Translations under genes and position numbers: made by a program
Notes under the pieces: generated by a model
The model's database searches: none
Told to the model about the DNA's origin: nothing
Seen by the model: only the letters and a program-made list of their open reading frames with translations
In this document: piece after piece, positions 33,453 through 42,623 of the stretch
How the letters are laid out: each line of letters starts with the position of its first letter
Numbering within the stretch: position 1 is the first letter of the stretch
Origin: UBA5314 sp964635975
GTDB lineage: Bacteria > Bacillota > Syntrophomonadia > Syntrophomonadales > Syntrophomonadaceae
Direction of reading: 5' to 3'
Assembly: GCA_964635975.1 (NCBI GenBank)
Contig: CAZWPO010000010.1
Coordinates: forward strand, 30,936 to 94,935
DNA: 64,000 nucleotides

Positions 33453-33480
33453 ATTATAGGTGTCGGCAGGTAAAACGCAA
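33453..33480 (-). promoter_or_regulatory. Sigma-A-type promoter of the hyd maturation operon
   Basis: On the minus strand TTGCGT (33480-33475), 16 bases, TATAAT (33458-33453). Downstream, two copies of ATTTAAAT-type sequence (33434-33454) overlap or follow the start point and could be an operator. Confidence 0.6.
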
Positions 33481-33909
33481 GCAGTTTTTTACGACAGGGA
33501 AAGTTTAATAAGGCGGATGAAGTATGACGGAACTATCGTGGGCAGACCTTGAATGGGGGAAAAAGTGTATAAAGGACTGCAGGCCTGTTCCATGGGCCCC
33601 GATGCGATCCCGCAGGCTTTTTGCCTGAAAGGAAGTATCGACGGCACCAGCCACCTGCTGGATGGGGAGATAAAGACCTGTTCTTAGAGAACGTTCCGGT
33701 TTATTCGCCCCGGCTAAAGCGGGAAGGCTGCGCAGATCGGTGCGCGTATAATGTTTGTCGCAAACAGGTTTATAATGTAAATAAATATCGCAAAGTGACA
33801 GCTGAACCAAAAAAATACAAATTTATTAGAGGAAAGTAAAAACTTTTGTATAATAGATATATAACATAAAAACATTTTGCGCGCTGGTTATTTTAGCGGA
33901 GGTGCAGTT
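33481..33909. other. Intergenic region before the degenerate kinase
   Basis: No gene is supported. Three TATAAT hexamers face the kinase (33747, 33771, 33849); none has a good -35 at 17 bp. The one at 33849 is nearest to the GTG start at 33910. Confidence 0.35.
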
Positions 33910-35073
33910 GTGGGAGAAGACGGAAACTTGTTTTTCAGCAACAATTCAGCTTCCCATGTGTTAAGTTCTGCTTGGACGGGCAAAAATTATGAGCACCACT
34001 TTTGGCAGAATATCGCCCGGGATCAGGCATATTTGAACCAGCTCTGGCGTTATTCCAGGGATGTTTTCGCTCAGGTTTTTTACGCCAGTCCCTGTGGGAT
34101 GTTTATTTCTCACCTGGGCAGCGGCAGCTTTGTAGAAGTTAATGACGCTTTCTGCACACTCACGGGTTTTAGCCGGGAAATGCTCTTAAGTAGAGGCATG
34201 CCACTGTTCCGGATGTGGAAAGACAAGCTGGAAAGAGAAACCCTGCTCAGAGAGATTATCGACCGGGGTTCGATGAACAACCGGGAGATAAGTTTCTTTG
34301 ATTGTGCTGGGATAAAGCACAGCGCTCTATTGAGCACTTCGCTCCTTCATCTCAAAGAGCAGATCTGTCTGCTCTCGGTTATGAATGATATCAGCGACCA
34401 TAAGGAGGCTGCGGGCGATGCTAACCGTTTGGCGGATATGCACCTGCTTTCGGAATTGGCGGTCAGTCTGGCTCATGAGGTTAGAAGCCCGATGACTACG
34501 GTACGAGGTTTTCTGCAGATCATGAGCGAGAATCAGCAGTACAAATTGGACGGAGAAGATATCGAACTGATGATATCGGAGATAGATAAAGCCAACAGCA
34601 TAATCAGCGAGGTACTGGCTCTCGCCAGGGAAAAGGAATTGGATCTGCAGAATCATGACTTCAACCTGCTACTTAATTCTCTCGCTCCAATTCTGACAGA
34701 CTGTGCTCTACGGCAGCAAAAGAAGCTGTTGTTTGATTCAAATGATAAGCTTGTGATCCTGATGGACTATAGCGAGATAAAACAGTTGATCGTCAAATTG
34801 GTGCAGAATGCTCTGGAAGCGATGATTCCAGGGCAGACATTGCTCCTGGCCTCGTTTGTTCGTGAAGGAGAGATCCTTTTTTGCGGCGAAGGCCTGGGCG
34901 GACCCGAAAAGATCAACGGTGTGCCATCAGAAGCCCGCGCCCCGCAGCCCCTGGGCAATAGCATCGGATGGGGAAACACCCTCTGCCATAGCATAGCCGC
35001 TCGCCATCATGCTCTTCTGGAGATCAACAACACCTGCCAGGGTGAGATCTTTCGCCTCCGCTTTAGAAAGTAA
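33910..35073 (+). CDS. PAS-domain histidine kinase with degenerate ATP-binding domain
   Basis: 387 residues from GTG 33910 (GGAGGT 6 bases upstream). One PAS domain (about 60-175), HisKA with a normal H box (SLAHEVRSPMTTVRGF), and a HATPase-like region whose N box is present (VQNALEAM) but whose G1 (expected DxGxG) reads CGEGLGGPEK and whose G2 (expected GTGLGL) reads SIGWGNTLC. It is related to the kinases at 1 and 3068. Phosphotransfer through the His is possible, but ATP use looks impaired, so it may be a pseudokinase, a phosphatase or a dimer partner of its paralogues. It lies just before the sigma-54 activator. Confidence 0.88.
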   Translation: MGEDGNLFFSNNSASHVLSSAWTGKNYEHHFWQNIARDQAYLNQLWRYSRDVFAQVFYASPCGMFISHLGSGSFVEVNDAFCTLTGFSREMLLSRGMPLFRMWKDKLERETLLREIIDRGSMNNREISFFDCAGIKHSALLSTSLLHLKEQICLLSVMNDISDHKEAAGDANRLADMHLLSELAVSLAHEVRSPMTTVRGFLQIMSENQQYKLDGEDIELMISEIDKANSIISEVLALAREKELDLQNHDFNLLLNSLAPILTDCALRQQKKLLFDSNDKLVILMDYSEIKQLIVKLVQNALEAMIPGQTLLLASFVREGEILFCGEGLGGPEKINGVPSEARAPQPLGNSIGWGNTLCHSIAARHHALLEINNTCQGEIFRLRFRK

Positions 35074-35280
35074 GCTCCAGTGAAAAAAAAGATGCTTTTG
35101 GTCTGTATGATTAGATTAACTCTGCGAATGAATATGGAGGTAACAGATCTATTAGATGAGCGCACAGTTATCTATCAGGCAATGTGCTTGAGCTTTCTTC
35201 GGGCTTGTCCTATTATTGAAACTAGAGCGACCAGACTGCTTATTTCCAGAAGATACTTTGTTGAAAAGGATAATCGCAAG

Positions 35281-35406
35281 AAAAAGAGGAAGAAAGCTAC
35301 TGCCCATGGCTCCAGGACGGTACCTGGATGGGGGGGGACGGTATCACCTGTTATTAAGCATTGAACAGTAGCTTCTATAAAGAAACCAGGGCACAAAGTT
35401 GTTTGA
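35281..35406 (-). ncRNA. Candidate sigma-54-dependent small RNA L1
   Basis: On the minus strand, from a predicted start near 35406: stem AGAAGCTACTG (35376-35366) pairs with CAGTAGCTTTCT (35302-35291) across 63 bases, then CCTCTTTTTC. Inside, CCAGG-TACCGT-CCTGG and an outer ATGG/CCAT extend a hairpin with an AGCC (GGCT on the plus strand) bulge. The same plan is found at 45771-45918. No ORF with SD is seen in it. A shadow ORF (35175-35582) overlaps but has no coding signs. The transcript would be about 125 nt, antisense to nothing except the spacer. Confidence 0.6.
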
Positions 35407-35416
35407 TAAATTAATA

Positions 35417-35432
35417 TGCAAATTGCATGCCA
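35417..35432 (-). promoter_or_regulatory. Sigma-54 promoter for RNA L1
   Basis: On the minus strand TGGCAT-GCAAT-TTGCA matches the -24/-12 consensus exactly and is almost the same as the two promoters at 18939 and 19043. It points away from the activator gene. Confidence 0.75.
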
Positions 35433-35510
35433 GCGAAGCGAAAAAGGAAGGCTTATTAGCGGGCTCCTTTTTTTTATATTAGCAGTATTACTAAACCGGT
35501 AGTGATAATC

Positions 35511-35535
35511 TGCAATAAGTGTTGCACAACTGCAA
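35511..35535. promoter_or_regulatory. Candidate enhancer (UAS) for the L1 promoter
   Basis: TGCAA-N6-TTGCA-CAAC-TGCAA: three half-sites, including TTGCA-N4-TGCAA at 35522-35535, about 100 bp upstream of the -24 element. The TGCA-N4-TGCA core recurs at 46156 and 59952. Confidence 0.45.
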
Positions 35536-35680
35536 AAAAGATGGCTGTACGGCCTGGTGCCAGTGGCTGGGAATGGTCCCAAATATAATCTTTTCCATTC
35601 ATAATAGATTCAAAGTGATTTAATATTAATAAGAGATATAGACTGCGGAAATGCTCTTATTTTTGGGGGGGATAAGGGGA

Positions 35681-37777
35681 ATGAAAGCACTAAAAGTTTT
35701 AGACGTAATGAGGCCGGACTGCCTTTTTATTCATCCGGACCAGACCATCCGGGAATCATCATCATTACTGCGCAGCAGCAATATTGAAGCTGCGCCTGTT
35801 ATCAGCCAACAGGCCCGGCTTCTGGGGCTGATCAACAAGGATATTATTATCGATTCCCTGGAAAAAGGGCTGCCCTGCGAAACTCCGGTAAGCGAGGTAA
35901 TGAATATCCAAGCCCGCACTGTATCCTATGACGAAGAAATAAATGAGATGTTTTTTGATGCTTTGCATTACCGGTCGGTGGTAAGGGATAACCAGGTGAT
36001 CGGGATGCTTTTCCCGGGCGACTTGCTGCTTTTCAAAGCCACGCGCATAAAGGATGACAAAGACGAGATAGAAGCAGGACTGGACGCTACTATATACAAT
36101 CCGGTCATCCAGGTAGACAAAGATGCCCGCATCCGCATATTCAACCGGGCGGCCTCAAAGGTGCTGAGTATCGACCAGGATAAAGCCCGTGGATCGAACG
36201 CTTATGATGTGCTGGGGGACACGCCCATATTCGATTTTCTTATGCAGGAAAGCGAAGGGACGGTTTTTGCCAACAAACTGACTATTAATAACCGCAGCTT
36301 CCTCCCTTATCGCACCGAAGTGAGGATGAATAATGAACCCGCTGGTGCGGTGCTGGTTATGCGCGAGATCTCCGAAATGGAGGAACTTATCCGGGAATCG
36401 GAATACTATAAGAAGCTAAACAAGGAGCTCGATGCGATAATAGAATCCTCCTTCGACGGCATCTACATCACTGACGGTAAAGCCAATACTCTGCGTATCA
36501 ATAAAGGATTTGAAAGGATCATGGGCGTAACTTCCGAACAGTGCGTGGGGCGCAATATGGCAGACCTGGTGCGAGAAGGGGTTTTCAGCCAGTCTGGAAC
36601 TCTACTGGCCCTGGAGAGGCGCGCAACCGCCAGCATCCAGGTGGTATCCAAGGCCGGAAAGACAGCCCTGGTAACCAGTAATCCTATTTTTGATGAAGAT
36701 GGTAATATCATTCTAGTCGTTACCAATGTTCGCGATATTACGGAATTGAACGACCTGCAGGCCAAGTTGGAGCATATGCTCAGCCTGCGGCAGCTCTATG
36801 AGACCGAACTACAGCAGCTTAAGCTGGTAGAATCGCGCAAGATGATATTCACCTCCAATAAAATGAATGAACTGGTGAGGATGGTCTTAAGAATCGCCGA
36901 TGTCGATTCTACGGTATTGATCCAGGGAGAGTCCGGCGTAGGTAAGGAGCTCATCGCTGAGATCATTCATTCCAACTGCAATCGCAAAGACGGACCTTTT
37001 ATCAAAGTCAACTGCGGGGCCATTCCTGAGAACCTCCTGGAATCAGAATTATTCGGTTATGAAGCGGGCGCTTTTACCGGTGCCAGCAAGAGCGGAAAAG
37101 TCGGGCTTTTTGAGCTTGCTAACGGAGGGATCCTGTTCCTGGATGAGATCGGCGAGCTGCCTCTAAATCTCCAGGTCAAACTCCTGCGAGTCCTGCAGGA
37201 TCGGCAGATCAACCGGGTGGGGGGGCGCAAGCCGATAAAGATCGATATAAGGATACTGGCCGGTACCAACCGCAACTTGCAGGAGATGGTGACCAACAAC
37301 CAGTTCAGGCTGGATTTGTTCTACCGATTGAATGTAATACCGGTGGTAGTTCCGCCCTTAAGAGAAAGGAAAGATGATATCCCAGCCTTAACTTATTTCT
37401 ACCTGGATGTATTTAATAATAAATATCATATGAATAAGCGCATTCACAGTAATGTTATGGATGCCTTCCAGGCCTACAATTGGCCGGGGAATGTCAGAGA
37501 ACTGGAAAATCTGCTGGAGCGCTTGGTGGTTACAGGTATGTCAGAGTTGATCAATACCTCTGACCTGCCGGCTGCATTTGACGTAAAGGATAAGCATACT
37601 TATATTGACGGAGAAGAACTCCAACCTCTCCGCGAAGCGTTGGAAAGCACGGAACGAAAGCTCTTGGAAAAAGCTTTTTCTTGTTGCAAATCCACCTATC
37701 AAATCGCCAGCGCTCTGGGTATAAATCAATCGACGGTGGTCAGGAAGGCGGCTAAATACGGTTTGAGTAAGGTCTGA
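35681..37777 (+). CDS. CBS-PAS-AAA+ sigma-54-dependent transcription activator
   Basis: 698 residues from ATG 35681 (GGGG-rich SD; ten codons upstream are open). Two CBS motifs (about 1-120; VMRPDCLFIHPDQTI, VMNIQARTVSYDE), PAS (about 125-235), PAS (245-360), AAA+ domain (385-620) with GESGVGKE (Walker A), GAFTGA (sigma-54 contact loop), LFLDEIGELPL (Walker B) and GNVRELENLLERL, then a TyrR-like helix-turn-helix (TYQIASALGINQSTVVRKAAKYG). The CBS pair suggests sensing of adenylates or other nucleotides; the PAS domains may sense a metabolite. It is the only sigma-54 activator here and fits as driver of the five candidate sigma-54 promoters. Confidence 0.95.
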   Translation: MKALKVLDVMRPDCLFIHPDQTIRESSSLLRSSNIEAAPVISQQARLLGLINKDIIIDSLEKGLPCETPVSEVMNIQARTVSYDEEINEMFFDALHYRSVVRDNQVIGMLFPGDLLLFKATRIKDDKDEIEAGLDATIYNPVIQVDKDARIRIFNRAASKVLSIDQDKARGSNAYDVLGDTPIFDFLMQESEGTVFANKLTINNRSFLPYRTEVRMNNEPAGAVLVMREISEMEELIRESEYYKKLNKELDAIIESSFDGIYITDGKANTLRINKGFERIMGVTSEQCVGRNMADLVREGVFSQSGTLLALERRATASIQVVSKAGKTALVTSNPIFDEDGNIILVVTNVRDITELNDLQAKLEHMLSLRQLYETELQQLKLVESRKMIFTSNKMNELVRMVLRIADVDSTVLIQGESGVGKELIAEIIHSNCNRKDGPFIKVNCGAIPENLLESELFGYEAGAFTGASKSGKVGLFELANGGILFLDEIGELPLNLQVKLLRVLQDRQINRVGGRKPIKIDIRILAGTNRNLQEMVTNNQFRLDLFYRLNVIPVVVPPLRERKDDIPALTYFYLDVFNNKYHMNKRIHSNVMDAFQAYNWPGNVRELENLLERLVVTGMSELINTSDLPAAFDVKDKHTYIDGEELQPLREALESTERKLLEKAFSCCKSTYQIASALGINQSTVVRKAAKYGLSKV

Positions 37778-37844
37778 TAATAAAAAGAGGCGGAAGGCAA
37801 GGGGAGTTAGCCAACCGCCAGGAGTGGGTAATTTAATTGTAGTT

Positions 37845-37875
37845 AAGCAGCTTGAAAATAGGCTGCTTCTTTTTG
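37845..37875 (+). terminator. Terminator of the sigma-54 activator gene
   Basis: AAGCAGC / GCTGCTT stem followed by CTTTTTG. A second large stem (GCCCCGCC...CCCGGACC / GGTCCGGG...GGCGGGC, about 37891-37934) lies past the stop of the convergent gene at 37987. Confidence 0.75.
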
Positions 37876-37986
37876 TGCTATTTCTAGCTGCCCCGCCGGA
37901 TACCCGGACCATAAATGGTCCGGGAGGCGGGCTAAACGATCAGAACATCAAAGGTATTTCTGCCCTTGAAGTGGATTACTTATGCT

Positions 37987-39819
37987 TTAGATAAAGGCTG
38001 CCTCAGGAATGTTGATGGCAGTTCTGTCACCGGCCTTCATAGCTTTCTCAAATCCGAAGACATCGGTAACATGGTTCATGATATAGAACTTGGCGCTGGC
38101 AATTTTGCCTTTATAGAAATTAGCATCGTAGTGGTCTTCGCCCAGTTCGGCCAGCTTCTTGGAAGCTAAGAGAGCCTGGGAGAGAAGCAGCTTGCCGCAG
38201 TATACTCTGGCACCGGAGTGCAGGGTGCGGGTGGCGTAAAGCTGTTTCATCTGCGGATCGTTGGCGACCCAAGCAGCATTGAAATCTACGATATTTTTGA
38301 AAGCAACCATGGCTTCTGCCATCATAGCGAATTCAGCCGCGAACTCATCGGTCTTCTGAGAAGCAACGAAGTCGTCGATCTCAGCAACCCACTTCTTGAA
38401 CGGCTCGCCCTTGCTCATAGTGAACTTACGACCGGTATAGTCGTTGGCCTGAATGAAGTTGGTGCCTTCCCAGATGCCGTGGATAACACAGTCTCTGTAG
38501 AGCTGAGCTCCGGCATACTCTTCCATGAAGCCGTAGCCGCCGTGGCACTGTATACATTCTCCGGTGAGGATCCTGGCCATGTCGGAGGAATAGGCTTTAC
38601 ACAGCGGATTGTTGATCATGAACATGTCTTCATAATATTGTTTCTCTTCCGGGTTTTCAGCATCGTGCATAAGGTCTACGTATAGATAGGAGCTGTAGAT
38701 CAGTGCGCGGATAGCTTCCATTCCGGATTTCTGGTACATCAGCATGCGGCGGACGTCTTCGTGTTCAATGATGCGTACGCTGGGGCCCTTGGGGTTGGTG
38801 GAATGCTTGCTCTGTACGCGTATTTTGGTGTATTCCAGAGCTGCGTAGAATCCTGCGGTGATGCAGCCCAGGGTGAACAGACCGGTGTTCAGGCGTTCTT
38901 CGTTCATATAGGCGAACATCTGGGACATACCTTTGCCGCGGCCGTCTACTACTTCTTTTTCACCGACCATCCAGCCGAAGCAGTTGTCATTTTCGCCCAT
39001 GGCCAGAGTCAGGGTGGAAGAACCATGGATGCCCATCTTGTGCTCGATGCCCACTGAGGTGACATCATTCCATGCTCCCTGGGTACCGTCGTCGTTGATC
39101 CAGAATTTGGGGACGATGAACAGCGAGATGCCGGCGGTGCCTTCCTGGGCGCCCGGGGTCTTGGCCAGCATCAGGTGGATAATGTTCTCCGCCAGGTCAT
39201 GGTCACCGGAAGTGATGAAGCACTTGGTGCCTTTCAGTTTGTACAGGTGCGGGGTCTCAGTGGGGAATGCCTTGCTGGCGCATGCGCCGACTTCGGATCC
39301 TGCGCCGGGTTCGGTCAGACCCATGGTGCCGCCCCATTCGCCAGTGAACAGCTTGGGCAGGAACAGGTCTTTTTGCTTCTGGGAGCCGAACTCCTGGAGC
39401 ACGGTGGTTGCGCCCTGGGTCAGACACCAGAACATGACAATAGACGCCGATGCAGCTGACTGCATCTCCAGTATCGGAGCGTACCAGGCGAGGGGGATCT
39501 TACCTTCGCCGCGGAATCCAAACTGCTGGCCTAACTCGGCATCCTGAATGGTCTTATAGACTGTCTTGAAAGAATCAGGGGTAACGACGGCATGCTCGTT
39601 GCCGCCCACAAAGGTCGCACCGATCTCATCGGCATCTTTGTTGGCCGGGGCCATCACGTCGCGGCAGATTTTGAAGTTAACATCAAGGAAATTGTCGATG
39701 TCATCGATTCCATAATACTCGTTGTAAGCAGGTAGCGATAAAAGTTTGTCCATGGGCAGCCATTCTTTGATTACAAACTTAATGTCACGCATGTTCATCT
39801 GAAAATTATTAGCTGGCAA
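37987..39819 (-). CDS. Acyl-CoA dehydrogenase, large (about 600-residue) type
   Basis: 610 residues from TTG 39819 (SD AGGAGTG, 9 bases); ATG at residue 8 or 10 are alternatives. Acyl-CoA dehydrogenase fold with FAD-binding MGLTEPGAGSEVGACASKAF, KGTKCFITSGDHD, and the C-terminal extension typical of AcdA/FadE-like 600-residue enzymes (CHGGYGFMEEYAGAQLYRDCVIHGIWEGTNFIQ). The usual catalytic Glu position lies in IWEGTNFIQ. It probably oxidises a short- or medium-chain acyl-CoA and passes electrons to ETF. Last gene of the butyrate cluster, 120 bases after the CoA-transferase; a short ATTCT loop hairpin (39870-39886) lies between. Confidence 0.93.
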   Translation of the reverse strand: MPANNFQMNMRDIKFVIKEWLPMDKLLSLPAYNEYYGIDDIDNFLDVNFKICRDVMAPANKDADEIGATFVGGNEHAVVTPDSFKTVYKTIQDAELGQQFGFRGEGKIPLAWYAPILEMQSAASASIVMFWCLTQGATTVLQEFGSQKQKDLFLPKLFTGEWGGTMGLTEPGAGSEVGACASKAFPTETPHLYKLKGTKCFITSGDHDLAENIIHLMLAKTPGAQEGTAGISLFIVPKFWINDDGTQGAWNDVTSVGIEHKMGIHGSSTLTLAMGENDNCFGWMVGEKEVVDGRGKGMSQMFAYMNEERLNTGLFTLGCITAGFYAALEYTKIRVQSKHSTNPKGPSVRIIEHEDVRRMLMYQKSGMEAIRALIYSSYLYVDLMHDAENPEEKQYYEDMFMINNPLCKAYSSDMARILTGECIQCHGGYGFMEEYAGAQLYRDCVIHGIWEGTNFIQANDYTGRKFTMSKGEPFKKWVAEIDDFVASQKTDEFAAEFAMMAEAMVAFKNIVDFNAAWVANDPQMKQLYATRTLHSGARVYCGKLLLSQALLASKKLAELGEDHYDANFYKGKIASAKFYIMNHVTDVFGFEKAMKAGDRTAINIPEAAFI

Positions 39820-39939
39820 TACAATCCACTCCTTTTTCTTGTAAGCTCTTATACAACACACCTCTATAACCGGGATTCTATCCCGGAAGGGTCTTGCCGC
39901 TTCCTTGCAGCACCAAAACCCCCAAATTTGATAACAGTT

Positions 39940-41277
39940 TTACTTCCTGTTGCTCTTTCTCCAAATATTCATCTTTTCGGCTGCAGCGACTAATTCATCC
40001 TGGAATTGGGGAGCTGCTATGCCTATCAATAGTTCTGCTCTCTCCCAGGAGGTCTTACCTTTCAGGTTGACTTTGCCATATTCGGTTACAACCCAGTGCA
40101 CCACTGAACGGGCGTCGGTAACGATAGTACCCGGCTTCAGAGTCGGAATTATACGGGACTTGGGCTCGCCGGCCTTACCGTAGGTCGAGGACATGCATAC
40201 GAAGCTCTTGCCGCCCTGAGAGCGGTAAGCGCCCATGACGAAGTCCAGCTGCCCGCCGGTGCCGCTGATATGGCGGGGACCGTTCGATTCGGAGTTGATC
40301 TGGCCAAAGAGGTCGATTTCAACACCGTTGTTGATGGACATGAAGTTGTCGATCTGGCCTACTACGAAGGGATCATTTGTGTAATCGACTGTGCAGCCCA
40401 TACAACCAGGGTTGTTGTCCAGGAAGTCATAGCACTTCTGAGTGCCGGCCGCGAAAGCCCAGGCCTGGCGGCCACGGTCGATATTCTTTTTCGACCCGTT
40501 GATCTTACCTTTCATAGAGATATCCACAAAGGCGTCAACATACATTTCGGTGTGAACACCCAGGTCTTTAAGATCGGATTCAGCGATCATCATGCCGACA
40601 GCGTTGGGCATTCCGCCGATACCTAGCTGCAGGCAGGCGCCGTCGGGGATTTCATCCACGATCAGCTTGGCTACGGCTTTGTCTACATCAGTAGGCGGGG
40701 CGGAAGGCAGCTGTGCGCAGGGCAAGTTTTCACCTTCAACAATATAGTCCACCTCGGAAATGTGGATAACATTATCAGTGCCTCCTAAGCAGTTGGGAAG
40801 ATTCGTATTTACTTCAACTATCTTTATTTTGGATACGTCGAAGGTAGCACGAGCATGTGATGGTGAAGGGCCGAAATTGAAATAGCCGTGCTTATCCATC
40901 GGGGTCACCTGGCAGATAGCTACTGCTATGGGGTCAACATTTTCCCGGTAATACCTGGGAACTTCGGAATAGCGGATGGAAGCATAATAGCCTCTTTGCG
41001 ATTCAGCCATTTTACGGCCCGGGCCGGTCATATGCCAGGAATGCCAGTCAAAGTGCTTGCCGGTTTCGTCGACTTTAAATACTTCGGGCATCCAGAGGGC
41101 TACGCCGCCCCTGATTTTAACATCATCCAGCTCATTGACTCTGGCCGCCAGGGCTTTGTCAACTGCCTGGGTATGGCATACACACCAGCCATAGTCTACC
41201 CAGTCGCCGGATTTTACGAAACTAGCAGCTTTCTGGGCGCTAATCAATTTCTGCTTATATTCGTTTGCATAGGACAT
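39940..41277 (-). CDS. Acyl-CoA:acetate CoA-transferase (acetyl-CoA hydrolase/transferase family)
   Basis: 445 residues from ATG 41277 (AGGAG 8 bases upstream; the frame to 41325 lacks an SD). Family motifs GIGGMPNAVG and GVHTEMYVDAFVDIS (the Glu is the expected CoA-carrying residue) and GTGGQLDFVMGA. It is the 4-hydroxybutyrate/butyryl-CoA:acetate CoA-transferase type. In the butyrate oxidation route it would activate butyrate using acetyl-CoA, giving butyryl-CoA plus acetate. Its place between the two acyl-CoA dehydrogenases supports this. Succinyl-CoA or propionate use cannot be excluded. Confidence 0.93.
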   Translation of the reverse strand: MSYANEYKQKLISAQKAASFVKSGDWVDYGWCVCHTQAVDKALAARVNELDDVKIRGGVALWMPEVFKVDETGKHFDWHSWHMTGPGRKMAESQRGYYASIRYSEVPRYYRENVDPIAVAICQVTPMDKHGYFNFGPSPSHARATFDVSKIKIVEVNTNLPNCLGGTDNVIHISEVDYIVEGENLPCAQLPSAPPTDVDKAVAKLIVDEIPDGACLQLGIGGMPNAVGMMIAESDLKDLGVHTEMYVDAFVDISMKGKINGSKKNIDRGRQAWAFAAGTQKCYDFLDNNPGCMGCTVDYTNDPFVVGQIDNFMSINNGVEIDLFGQINSESNGPRHISGTGGQLDFVMGAYRSQGGKSFVCMSSTYGKAGEPKSRIIPTLKPGTIVTDARSVVHWVVTEYGKVNLKGKTSWERAELLIGIAAPQFQDELVAAAEKMNIWRKSNRK

Positions 41278-41382
41278 CTGCAAGACTCCTCCCTTAGCAT
41301 GGATTAAAAAAGTATGACGCAACAAATAATAAATTATTACCGGAGGCGGGGCCTTAAAATCCGCTCCGATATTCAGTTATTT

Positions 41383-42555
41383 CTAGTAGTCGTAGTTGGA
41401 CAACTCTCCGCGCTTCAGGCAGTTGGTGATGGTTAGTCGTTGAATTTCGTTAGTGCCTTCATAGATCTGCGTGATCTTGGCATCCCTCATCATTCTCTCT
41501 ACCGGATAGTCGCGGGTGTAGCCTCGGCCGCCCAGGATCTGGACCGCCTCGGTGGTTACCCACATAGCTACATCACCGGCATAACACTTGGCAAATGCAC
41601 CCTGCATTTGGTAGGAGAGGCCATTGTCTTCCCTCCAGGCCACTTCATAGACCAGATTGCGGGCTGCTTGGATCCTCATGGCCATGTCGGCCAGTTTAAA
41701 AGATACGCCCTGGTTATCGAATATCGGTTTGCCAAACTGCTGGCGCTCCATTGCGAAAGCCAGTGCATGGCGGAAAGCCCCTTCGGCAATTCCCAGTGCC
41801 TGGGCGGCAATCCCGACACGCCCGCCGTTTAAGACGTGCATGGTCTGTTTAAAGCCGTCACCTTCTCGCCCGATCAGGTTCTCTTTGGGAACGATGCAGT
41901 TTTCAAACACCAACTCGTAGGTCGGCGAGGACTTGATGCCCAGTTTCCTCTCCCTTTTGCCAAAGGATAATCCGGGCATGCCTTTTTCAATAATCAGGTA
42001 GCTGCTATTGCCGTGTTTGGCGTCTTTTGCACCGGTGCGAACCAGCACTACATAGGTGTCGGCATAGTATCCGTTGGTAATAAAATTCTTGGTCCCGTTT
42101 ACGACATAATTGTTGCCGTCCAGCACAGCGGTGGAGGCGGTGGCTCCCACATCAGAACCCGCTTCGGGTTCTGTCAAACCGAGGGCGCCCAGTTTCTCAC
42201 CCCTGGCTAGCGGCGGTATAAACCTTTCCTTCTGCTCGGGATTGGCCAGGTTTAATATGGGCCATACACAAAGCGAGCTGTGAGCTGACAGGGTTACGCC
42301 CATGGAGGCGCAGTTTCTCGATATTTCTTCAACAGCCATGGCATATACCAGGGCGCCGGCTGAAGTACCGTCGAGGTATTCAGGAACGATGAGCCCGCCC
42401 AAACCCAGGGCGGCCATCTTTCTCCAGCATTCCTCGTCGAATTCTTCGCGTTCGTCGCGCAGTGCAGCGCCCGGGGCTACGTGCTCATCGGAGAAATTGG
42501 CAAAGGTACGCTTGAACATTTTCTGTTCTGCAGTTAGTGCGAAGTCCATTATCAT
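41383..42555 (-). CDS. bcd: Butyryl-CoA (short-chain acyl-CoA) dehydrogenase
   Basis: 390 residues; ATG 42555 or the in-frame ATG 42549 (MDFALTAEQ, the more usual start). FAD signature LGALGLTEPEAGSDVG, second signature QILGGRGYTRDYPVERMMRDAKI, and catalytic Glu in IYEGTNEIQR. Typical length of the short-chain family. It oxidises butyryl-CoA to crotonyl-CoA; in syntrophs this step is endergonic with respect to H2 and needs ETF and a membrane electron carrier, neither of which is in the window. Lies 68 bases after the thiolase gene in the same direction. Confidence 0.95.
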   Translation of the reverse strand: MIMDFALTAEQKMFKRTFANFSDEHVAPGAALRDEREEFDEECWRKMAALGLGGLIVPEYLDGTSAGALVYAMAVEEISRNCASMGVTLSAHSSLCVWPILNLANPEQKERFIPPLARGEKLGALGLTEPEAGSDVGATASTAVLDGNNYVVNGTKNFITNGYYADTYVVLVRTGAKDAKHGNSSYLIIEKGMPGLSFGKRERKLGIKSSPTYELVFENCIVPKENLIGREGDGFKQTMHVLNGGRVGIAAQALGIAEGAFRHALAFAMERQQFGKPIFDNQGVSFKLADMAMRIQAARNLVYEVAWREDNGLSYQMQGAFAKCYAGDVAMWVTTEAVQILGGRGYTRDYPVERMMRDAKITQIYEGTNEIQRLTITNCLKRGELSNYDY

Positions 42556-42623
42556 ATATCTCCAGGGCCTATCCGCTTAAAGCGGATAGGCCAACCCATT
42601 CCCCAAAACCCGACTAGAGGTAA

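Noticed and set aside
35080..35364. A 94-codon plus-strand ORF after the degenerate kinase
   Set aside because: The start has no SD, the product is basic with no recognisable pattern, and its 3' part is the complement of the structured RNA L1.
35175..35582. A 135-codon minus-strand ORF over the L1 region
   Set aside because: No SD, low-quality composition, and it runs through both a sigma-54 promoter and a terminator-like hairpin; better explained by the RNA element.
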